DNA from: Hyaloscypha bicolor E
Taxonomy: Eukaryota; Ascomycota; Leotiomycetes; Helotiales; Hyaloscyphaceae
Assembly (NCBI RefSeq): GCF_002865645.1
Contig: NW_020194555.1
Location: forward strand, 3,312,288-3,376,287
Length of the DNA: 64,000 bases
Direction: 5' to 3'
Shown here: piece by piece, positions 55,111 through 64,000 of the stretch
Numbering within the stretch: the stretch's first letter is position 1
Layout of the letters: every line of letters begins with the position of its first letter
Program-made: the position numbers and the translations under genes
Notes under the pieces: model-generated
Databases searched by the model: none
Told to the model about the DNA's origin: nothing
What the model saw: only the letters and a program-made list of their open reading frames with translations

Positions 55111-56742
55111 CCTGATGTGCTAGAAAGGTTGAAAGCTCACGTTGGGCGAGCGCCAGCACCCAATGGCCTCCGCAAATCGTTTGTTGGAGATCCGTGGGCG
55201 AACTGAAGATTTCACGATGCGAGCACAAACGCGCTTGGCGAGTTGACGTCACAGGGGTTCGAGCTCGCTAAGAGGCGAGTCCACCCCTTTTCTTGGGGGT
55301 GTGTTTTAAGCTTTCCCACATTTCCTGTCCTATCTGCAACAGCAATGCCAATACTCTATTGCGAAAGGCAGTGCAATGGCACTATAGCCAAGCTGCACGT
55401 TAATACAAGCAGCAGCAGTTCCAGCAAGCCAGTTAAGGGATGATTTGTTCAAATCGAGCACCCAGTTTTTGTGCTGTCTGATGTGGTGGAAGCTAGAGAG
55501 AGAAGTGGCCTGTATGGTTGAATTAGCTTTTCCTCTCCAGAATATCTGCATCTCGTTGATCGCCGATTCAATGATCTTCTTCTTGCATTTTAAATAATGC
55601 GAACCATAATTCATGATGGCTTCCAATACAACTAGCGTCATAACGGCCATCAATAACTTCACGGGCAATCGTTCCGTTTATATCGACTGGCTCAATATGC
55701 AAGGCCCCCTCTGGCCTCCTTCTAACGCAGCTCTCAACGCCAGCGAGCTGGTTAACACAGCACTTTCTTCTGGCTATACTGCCTGCATAATTTAGCACAC
55801 TTAGCGACGCTACTCTTTCCGACTTCTATGATTTGCTTGCACTGCTGCAACCCGTCATCTGGCTCAGACCCGCGTCGGAAGGCCTCCAAAAAGACCGATT
55901 TATTAGTCGTACATGTCGAGATTAAGATGGGCAGATCGATTGACTAGTCTAAGTACAAGAAGAGGTTTATGCCCTCTAAGGAGGCCCAGGCGCTGTCAAG
56001 TGCATAGCTGCTCTTCTAGACCTATCCCGCCAAGCCACTCGTCTCTAAGTAATACTTCTAATCTGATCTTCCTAACGAAGAGGTGTTGGTCTAAATACAT
56101 CCGAACTAATATACCCTATTAAGCCCAGCTGAGAGTGAGAGCCGCTCATGACAGTGTCACGTGTGTCATAAACAGTCGAATGAAGCTCAATTTTATCATG
56201 AATGAAATCATATCTCCTATGGGCAAGCGCCTCCCAAACTAGTCAACTGCGTCATCCGAATTCCGTGTCATATCCTCACTACTTTTAAGCTCCAAAATAG
56301 CCTAGAATATTGCCGATATTCGTGCAGAACAAATAGAATAATGGGACCCAGAAGACCCATATTGCTATCTATGCACTCTACCGCATTCAGGGTCATAACA
56401 AAGGACGCGATCGAGAAGGTAAATTGCGGTCAAAGTCACGAATAATTGAGGAATGGGTTTATACGTTCATGATCGCATTGATTGCTCGGCGCCCGACGCT
56501 GGCAGAAACAAAGTGCACCCAGAAAAGCCAGCGAAAACGCCGCCCCATAACCATTTGTGAAAATTCAGACCCACGCCATTATTGTATCCTCAAATCCAGC
56601 CAGCCAACTATCACCAAGCACTTTTCCAGAAGCCAATGGGCCGAGTCGAAATATGCGATGTCCAAAAGTATGATGTAGCGGTGGTCGACTTCTGCTGACC
56701 AAGACGGATGGATATGAAGAGGTGTACTCGAGGCGACAATGC
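55111..56742. other. Gene-poor region with possible element debris
   Basis: A 60-codon ORF at 55613-55795 (MASNTTSVITAINNF) and a plus-strand frame at about 55850-56110 with several TAG/TAA codons could be remains of a RIP-treated element or gene, but no family is recognised. A GGTTCGAGCTC stretch at 55256 resembles a tRNA B box, without a cloverleaf. Confidence 0.4.
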
Positions 56743-57533
56743 TTAGCACCTTTCCATGTTGACGATGATATTGTAGCCTTCTTGGTCCTCAAACTACTGA
56801 CCACCGGTTCTGCAGTAACGACGCCCATCAAAGCTGCATCCCTTCGTGCAATACTTCCGGAGGTCCTGAGCGAAGGTGGCGAGGTAGCCGGAGGGGACGC
56901 TAATCGAGTGGTCGTTCTGCAGCGCGAACATGTCAGCCCCATCCCTCAGATGCAAGCAGGAAATTGTGGAATGATCAGAGAGCGAGAAAGAGGCTTACGT
57001 CGTTACACCAGTGAATAGCGGAGCTCCAGCTGCAGGAGATGCGACTACAAATGTGGCCATCAATGCTCATGGTTGTTTTGAGTCCGACCAGGTACTTGAT
57101 ACCGTCGTCGATGAATTCAGAATGGGCCCCCAACCACGGATGACCACGGACCGGGATGCAGAGAGGTGGGATGGCCTTGTGAATTTAGTAGAGTTACAGA
57201 GCAGGGAAAGCTAGGAATGCAAACCTTGTCGCGCTTCTCGTTCTTGTGCTCGTCAATAGCGGTAGTATTGAGCTCAATCTCCGGGTGGCGAGCCTTGAGC
57301 GTAGCCCAAACTTCTTCAACTGTGCCAGTCTCCTCAAAAGCATGGCCATTGATCTCACCACGGAAAGTGACACCGTTGTTGGTAAAGACGCGCTTCTCCG
57401 GGACGGTAGCAGCAAGGACCTGCCACCAACTATTGTCAACAAAGACCTAAGGTAATCTGGTTTGGGACGGGGTGGAAGGGTGACGCGCCAATGAAAAACA
57501 AGCCAAGAAGGCGATGACCTTGGAGAAGTGCAT
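56743..57533 (-). pseudogene. Broken small secreted protein gene
   Basis: Read on the minus strand: ATG at 57533 gives a signal-like MHFSKVIAFLACFSLA, then after a break WWQVLAATVPEKRVF, NNGVTFRGEINGHAFEETG, an intron at 57176-57224, HICSRISCSWSSAIHWCND, a second intron, SGYLATFAQDLRKYC, and a last Cys in NIIVNMERC before the stop at 56743. This is the layout of a common family of small Cys-containing secreted fungal proteins of unknown function. A TAG at 56794-56796 interrupts GGQ-FEDQEG (probably CAG to TAG), and a stop or frameshift lies between signal and mature part (about 57450). Also possible: the first defect is an unrecognised intron. Confidence 0.7.
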
Positions 57534-60500
57534 GATTGCTGTCCTATCGAGGTAGGGTATTGTAGGTTGAAGGTATGATCTAAGGAAAGTATTGACTTGT
57601 CAAAAGACTTGTTGAAGAGCAAGGTGAGGTAGGCTACTAGAGATTGAAGGTATTGTCTTGTCAAAAGACTTGTTGAAGGGTAAAGGTAATCTAGCGGGAA
57701 TACAATGCAAACTGGCTGTATTCGTATGGGAATTTCATAACAGAATGAACGCTTTGTTGTTAGGTATCAGGTTCAGCGTGCCAAATCGGGAAATCGGGCT
57801 GTTGAAGGTGAATCGGATAGACAGGTCACTTCAAAGTTTCTCCAAAAACCCGTTAACGTAATGGGAAGATATGAAGCAGGATCGTAGAACAGAAGTATGA
57901 GTTGCTTCTCCTGGTAAAATTATCCGAAGGGAACAATGGCTGTTGAGAAAGGAGCGGGTAATCGCTCAGGTGTGGGTGGAGGAAGCTAAGCGCGTAGCAG
58001 AACTCCGGAACGTTGATTTTGGCTGTTGAAAGGCATGAACTGTTTGGCTTACCACGGGGCCTTAGGGTTATTAGAGACGTAGAAGTTTCTGATACCAGGG
58101 TTAAATATCTCTACGGTAGAGCAGAAGACAAAGGCCCGTCAAGGGTCGTAGTCGGTAGATGCCCTTTAGGTTTGCCCAAGCATTGTCACGTGTACAGCCG
58201 CCTTTCTCATCCAAGACGGATGCCTTGCTCCAGATCTAGCCCAAGCTCAAGTCGTTCCCTTCGAGGGTCTGGATCTCAGTCGTGATTGCGTTGCTACTGC
58301 GGCATACTATGGCAATACATTATATGTTATCAATGGGCTGCAGTCCACCAATAGCACTTTGGCGACACACTGGACGGTCGAGAGTCCCGGAGACTATCAA
58401 CGGCTGCATGGAATTCCTTCGACCCAGAACTCGGGACATGGGCAAAAGTGACAGCCATGAAGACCAGCAATTATCAAGAGGCCAAAATATGCAAGTCGTG
58501 CATGGAGGAGTTCTGTGCAGCCGCAACATTGACTGAAAATCCTCATATTGAAGGGATAGGCGTAAGATTTGAACCGCCCGTCCTGGTGACAGAACTTCCT
58601 TCTAATCTCGAACTGAGTAGGCCCTAATATCGTACCCGACGGGTGCAGCGTTGGTGACACCGAGCCTTTTATACTGGCTCACTACAAGGATGCCCTCTAT
58701 TGAGTGTCGGTTTTGGGAGCCAGTTCGCTCCTCGATATGTGGAACTCGTAGTGAACATTTTTGGCGGTGCCGTCGCATCGTCAGATGAAGATGCAGAAAC
58801 ATTTCAAGATGTAAAATGGAGGCAAGAACGAGTCGTGCGTACGCTCCGTACCTCTAACAATTTATCGACCATGACTTCCTATGGGGTAAAGTGGTCGATC
58901 GATTCGAATTCCATTGGTCAATTGAGTTCAATTACGTGTGGAGCATTTGGCGAAGGTCAACGTTAAGTTCCTTTGATGATTCTTTCCTCGACCCACTTCC
59001 CCCTTTCTTGGCCCGCTTAGAGAATTCTCAACGGAACAGATACACAATTCGGATTCATCAACAGAAGGGAGACTGCTCGTTCGAAGTCAAAAGAAGCAAC
59101 TACTGCTAATAGGGTTGTACCTATCAAATGCAGGTACCCGCTCTTTTGAGGTTGGAAAGGCTTTGGTTTCGATGCAAGTTGATTATACAGCATCTCGCAT
59201 CGTCTCGCAACACCTCGGTATGGTTTGACTCAGAAAGTTCAAGAAAGAGCTCCATATTTGGAACAGCCTCCTTCAATAGCAGCACAAAAGATTAACAAGT
59301 GAGAGGCGATGTGTCCCATTTAGCAGGAATCGACTTTGGGCTTTTTGGAGACGCCATTGAGAACAAAAGCATTAGTTCATTGCAGCTCAACGCCCAAAAC
59401 TCTCAGTATTTCAAAGTTTTCAAATACTCTTCTCGTAACTTCAGATAATCAGCTCATGCAAAACTTCAGTCCCTTCAAACCAATCCCAAAATGTATTGCA
59501 AGACTACCGCCATGGCTACAGCTAGAGGCGCAAACCGAAGAACGAGACAACGCATCAAAAATAATTTGCAAGCGATATCCCTCCCTGCCAAGGGATGGCC
59601 GTTGACGACTGATGGAGCCCTTGTTTTAGCTCAATATCGATCAATCAAACAGGAACGAGTCAATGCCTCAAAACGGCTGATCCATGACGATCCAACTCGT
59701 TAACGCGTTTGGAACCAATACTTGATTGGACAGCCGGGTTACACAGAGATCCAAACACCCACTTGAGCGGTTTGTCATCCATCCCCCGGTGATGGATGCG
59801 CGGTCCCAGGAATTGCCCAAAACATGGCCCTCCACATTCAAGAGCGTGTTGCAACCACTGAATTTGAAAATTTCTCCTCCCCGATCTTGTTATCAACGGA
59901 CATCGCCTATCGTGTGCCCAAAAGCAAACATGCTCGCGTGGCGGGGGCTGAATCTTCCCGTCGCCCGAGGCATGCGAGTGATTTCCGGACTCGGTGAAGA
60001 GTTTTGCAGCATCCCACGCGAGAGGCTTGCAGATGTGCGTGGGACAAGAGAAGTCGACTTCGTACCTCGATAGAAGACCCACAATGCCCAGAGGCCAAGA
60101 ATAAAGCTTATTCTTGTCCCCGTGTCAAGTTTTACAGTACCTCGTATGTGAACCTGTGCTATTGTTGGAAGTCGAGTACCCCACCAGTCAAAAGTGAGGT
60201 CGTAAACGACGTCCAAGCACTGGCCCTGGCTGTGCCAGTCTCGTGGGATTTTGCATGGCGCTCTCAAGACAGAGCCATGATGTGACCTGTGCCATCCTCG
60301 TCCGCCCGCCTGCACGGGAGCTTTTGGGGTAGCGACGCCAATGGCAGCCTTGGAGACACCACCTTGTTCGGGGCTTTTTGCAGGAGCCCGTCATCGAGGT
60401 CATCGCATGCACAGGAGCCGAGCAAGATCAGGGTTTTGCACTGCAGCTGATTTGGTGTCGTGGGGCAAGTATTGTACTGTGCTGATGTGAATGGCTGCAC

Positions 60501-61218
60501 TCGTGGCAGCAGCCTTCGAATCCAGGGGCCGGGGCCGGGGCCGAGACACTCTTCAGAGCATGCCACGGTGCTCCAAGCGTCACTTGCGCTCTCCGTGGAG
60601 TTTGTTGGTGGAGTCGAGACGACTTCCGATTGTGAGCATTTGGTGTGATCGGCTGCGCCAAGCGCTGGGAGTGAACTATTGCTGGCCTCGGGTCCATACA
60701 ATCTCACTACGTCGACCATTTCTCACGTCCTGATTCCTTTTCCCTCTTCGTCCTTTCTTCTCCTGTGCTTTCTTTCTCCCAAACCCTCCAATCCTCACTC
60801 CGAATTGTCGTGACGACACGAAGCTATTGGATTCTTCGGCACGAGTCCTCCCGTCACTTCACTCGACTGGCTCCCCACATCTCCACAAGGCTACCGGGTC
60901 CAGCTCTCCACCGCCAGTCTTAATCGCGCAGACACCCGCATTCTCTGCCAGCACGCACAATCCGAGAAGCCTCAAATTTGCAAGAATTGAACTTAAGCCC
61001 TGCGCGCGGCTCCCCGACTTCGCTTCGTCAGAATTCGACTTTCCATGCGACAATTCTCTCCTCGACGATCCCTTCTTGACCCCAGCGGTTCGAACGCGAA
61101 TTCAGCCCCCAAAACATGTCGTTGTTACGAGATAGAACAATATTGAATTCATAATACACAATCCCACCTTCTTTGAACAGACTTCAGGTGGAGGGAGCAG
61201 GAGCCAGTTCGACTTGCA
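57534..61218. other. 3.7-kb region without an intact gene
   Basis: A fragment at about 58485-58570 (plus) reads CMEEFCAAATLTENPHIEG and IGVRFE, which recalls the start of a multi-pass fungal membrane protein (C..NPxIxGIGVR motif), but no helices follow. The frame at 58700-58966 is open for 88 codons without a known domain. 60.7-61.2 kb is pyrimidine-rich and is likely the long leader of the GPCR gene. Short GC repeat (GGGGCC)n at about 60528-60541. Confidence 0.4.
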
Positions 61219-63325
61219 ATGGCTCCTCTCTCGTCGGGCATTGCTGCTGCAATGTTGGAGATGACGATAGAGTCGAGAGGGCTAGGCGGCAACAAGACGA
61301 GCACATCTTCAGACATATCACCTGCAGACGAAAATATTTTGCAGATACTGGCCTTGGTGTTCTCAATAATAAGCGTTGCCTCGTCAGTTCTTGCATTCTA
61401 CTGGTTCATCAAAATGCGGAGGAGTTTTAGGCACGAGTAAGCGCAATTTACCCATTGCTGGGGGAAGAGAACACTGACACCTTACAGCCTCATCATGTTA
61501 CTGATCCAGAGCGACATGTTCAAGGCGCTTTGGTTCATGTTGTATCCGATCGTTACTTTTTCAAGCGGTCCCATTCTGCGCGGTTCACGCTTCTGCCAAG
61601 TCAATGGCTTCTTCATCTCTCTTGGAATCGAAGCATCAGGTAGGAATATGAAACTATACATTGGAATGAGTCTAACGTTATACAGATTTTGCTGTTCTTA
61701 TGATTGCTGTCCACACTGCTTTATACATATTCAGGCCGAGGTCCTCCAATGGCGAAGGCGGACTCTATCCATATCGCCACTACGCGTACACACTTTGGGT
61801 GGTACTCCCCCTCCTGATGGCATCTTTAGCCTTCATCAATGATTCCAGTTCCTACGTGCCAGAGGGCACATACTGCTATCTGCCTGTGCGGCCGTTCTGG
61901 TACCGACTTGCCCTGGCTTGGATTCCTCGCTACATTATCTTCATATTTATTCTTGGTATATATGCCTCGATATACTACTACGTCCGGTATAAGTTCGATG
62001 ATTTCAACAGGGAAGGCGGAAGCCGGGAGAGTAGTTTCAACGACACCACTGGCACTGTCATACAACCCCCGAAGAGAGTCAAAAGGCACACATTACCTCC
62101 AACACCGAGTCTAGCGACTCATGGTTTAATATCGGAGTCAAGACAATCATCAATGCCTGTAGCTCCAACGAGAAGGGAGTCAATATCTAACTTAGGTGCT
62201 TCAGATTTGGGACGAAGGAAGTCAAAACCCGGAGCCCATCGTTTTATGTTGGCTAGCTTCACAGCGGGAGATCAGTCTTGTCCAACTCCTCCCTCGGAAC
62301 CATCAATCGTGGATGCAGATTCATTCATCGGCCCGTCCACACCTCGTCCTGTCGCTCCGATCATGTCTCCAATCTCTCATTCTCCTCCACATGAAGCTTC
62401 ACTGATATCCGAGACGCCTTCTCGTTCTCGGGCGAGTTCTTGGCGAGACAGCTTCGTCAAGAGATTCTCGCCTCCACGAAGTGGCGCTACAACCGAAAAG
62501 CCTTCAATAATCGACATGTTCACGATCCTCCGTCAACATCCAGATTCTCCCGATGTCCCTACGCCTCTATCTCAGCTACAGCTGGTCAATTCCCATGGCC
62601 AAACCTACGCTGATGCTGAAATGCTTCGCACGAGAGACAAGATCCGGAGACAACTGCGATTTCTTTTCATCTACCCTCTGGTATATATCGGGATGTGGAT
62701 CCTCCCCTTCGTTTCACATGCCCTCCAATACGACGATAGATACGCCCTCAACCCTCCCTTTGCACTGACATGTGTTACCACCATATCTATCTGCATCCAA
62801 GCAGCCGTAGATTGCTGGCTCTTCTCTACCCGCGAGAAACCATGGCGCCATATCCCAGGAAGCAACGGTAGTTTCTGGGCAAGCTTGAAGTTCTGGTCTG
62901 GCTGGAAGGGGATGGGGAAGCGGAGAGTGGTCAATGGACCAGGCAAGACGAGAGAGGAGATGGTGCGAGAGGCAAGAGCAGCGTACAGGAGACGAGATGA
63001 AGAGTTGGCGCAGAGAAAGGAGCAGGTTGAGAAGGGCCATGCTCATACGCCCACAGATACTACGAAGAGGGGAGAGAGGAGCTGGTGGGAAGCGGCTGGT
63101 ATCGATGGCGTTGTGGATACGTCGATGAGTCCTGTGGCGGAGGAGGTAGCGAATCCGATGGAAGACATTGCTTTTCCTTCCCCAGACGAGGAGAAGGGAA
63201 TGAAGATGGCCAGTGGAGAGCACGAGGGAGATATTGCTGTTGGGAGGAATCAGCAGATAAAGTGGGATCTGAGCGAGCCTGTGTCGCCTGTCAGCGGCGA
63301 AGGCTCCGGGAGCTCGAGTACATAG
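61219..63325 (+). CDS. Git3/Gpr1-type G protein-coupled receptor, 669 aa
   Basis: CDS is join(61219..61436, 61488..61639, 61686..63325); both introns are GT-AG (51 and 46 bp) with agreeing phases. It belongs to the fungal receptors that sense carbon or amino-acid nutrients and signal through a Gpa2-type G-alpha to cAMP/PKA. Visible: N-terminal glycosylation site NKTS, TM1 ILALVFSIISVASSVLAF, TM2 starting RHDLIMLLIQSDMFKALWF (the family signature), TM3 around EASDFAVLMIAVHTALYIF, TM4 LWVVLPLLMASLAFI, TM5 RYIIFIFILGIYASIYYYV, a very long third inner loop of about 290 residues rich in Ser/Pro, then the Git3 C-terminal part with TM6 FLFIYPLVYIGMWILPF and TM7 LTCVTTISICIQAAVDCWLF. The tail is acidic and Ser-rich. 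The ligand cannot be told. Confidence 0.92.
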
Positions 63326-64000
63326 GGTCAGGAGACACATATGGGTGGGATGGGAGTGAAATTTAGCGGCATTTGCTGGCGTTTTGGGAATTACTTTGCA
63401 TGGAAGGACTGGGGGATTGGCTTTGGGTTACTGGGTTACTTCCGGAGAGTCTACGGACCCGGACTGAGGCATTGCATTGCATTTGGGTGGTGTTTGCTTT
63501 TAGCACAGAACCATGTCTCTGCATGCAGAGATACATTGTGGAGGGGTATCTCGGGCTTTGTAGATATGAAGAGCAATCACTGGTTGATACTTGCTCCCTG
63601 CTATGTGATTTGAAGAAGCTCAACTTGTGATGACACAAGAAGAGAACACGCAACGGAGATGCGATTTCTGCTTACGGATCTCCGTAGAAATGCGAAGGCA
63701 AAACTGCGAGCACATTTCCCCTTGCCCGGCCCTGTTGAAGAACCTCTTCTGTCCCACGAGAAGAAAAGGGGTGATGCTTAAGCGAATTCGGGAGGCATAA
63801 GCGAGCATTCTTACTCTATTCCTGGTCATGATGTGAGGGAGCGCGTGACGCTTCGATGCATGCAATTAATGTGTCCTTGTCTCTCTCTCACTGCTTTGAG
63901 AGTGGCTAAGTGAGGTATGATTAACGATTCATAGTTCTTCTTCTCTTCTTTCATTCGGAGTTCACGGTAGTAGAGACTCTGCAACACAACTTGCCACCTG
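63326..64000. other. 3' flank of the GPCR gene, no gene seen
   Basis: No ORF here has family features. The window ends in CT-rich sequence. Confidence 0.5.

Noticed and set aside
55240..55290. Possible tRNA gene from a GGTTCGAGCTC box
   Set aside because: No acceptor stem or anticodon arm can be folded around it.
60264..60719. 151-codon minus-strand ORF
   Set aside because: Not recognisable; low-complexity Gly-Pro part arises from a GC repeat.
60827..61135. 102-codon ORF upstream of the GPCR as an extra exon
   Set aside because: It ends in a stop before the GPCR ATG and has no TM or family motif; more likely leader sequence.
1..64000. CRISPR-like arrays
   Set aside because: No regularly spaced repeats with unique spacers; the tandem repeats seen are direct and without spacers, and the DNA is eukaryotic.

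Overview
The window is nuclear DNA of a filamentous ascomycete (Pezizomycotina). The evidence is many short introns of 45-60 bp with GT..CTAAC-like..AG signals, HET, Clr5 and NLR-like ankyrin genes, a long Furry/Tao3 gene, a fungal NADPH-P450 reductase, and stop codons that look like products of repeat-induced point mutation (CAR to TAR). A helotialean (Leotiomycetes) source is only a guess. No gene-rich cluster for a metabolite, no CRISPR array and no rRNA or tRNA gene was seen.

Layout. 1-1562 is the 3' part of MLH1. 2712-5513 encodes a Ras small GTPase fused in one reading frame to a HET (heterokaryon incompatibility) domain, with no CAAX end. 6024-10870 (minus) is a decayed NLR-like locus: NACHT_N-like N-terminus, no NACHT, winged-helix-like remnant, ankyrin repeats with two in-frame stops, then a CorA-like membrane part. 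11.4-34.8 kb is a housekeeping block: RPN1, RIO2, a two-RRM RNA-binding protein, P450 reductase and TAO3/Furry. From 36 kb the window is accessory again: a broken Clr5-ankyrin gene (36.1-40.3 kb), a gene-poor stretch with small AT-rich elements, and a divergent pair (42.9-44.3 kb C-tail-anchored-like protein; 44.6-46.6 kb protease-like protein with a His-Asp-Cys pattern). An ATP-grasp-like gene at 47.8-51.5 kb is split by a decayed hAT transposon with an exact 8-bp target duplication. Then come an acidic protein of unknown function, PPX1 exopolyphosphatase, a broken small secreted protein gene, 3.7 kb without a recognisable gene, and a Git3/Gpr1-type GPCR.

How it fits together. Core cell genes (mismatch repair, proteasome, ribosome assembly, P450 electron supply, polarity, polyphosphate, nutrient sensing) are intact and splice cleanly. 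Between them lie self/non-self recognition type genes (HET, NLR-like ankyrin, Clr5-ankyrin), most of them dead. The exception is the Ras-HET fusion: its frame is open for 908 residues and every GTPase motif and HET motif is present. It is the best candidate for an undescribed system: a GTP switch placed directly on a cell-death effector domain.

Exon borders given here were worked out by eye from splice signals, reading phase and family knowledge. None was checked by transcript data or database search.
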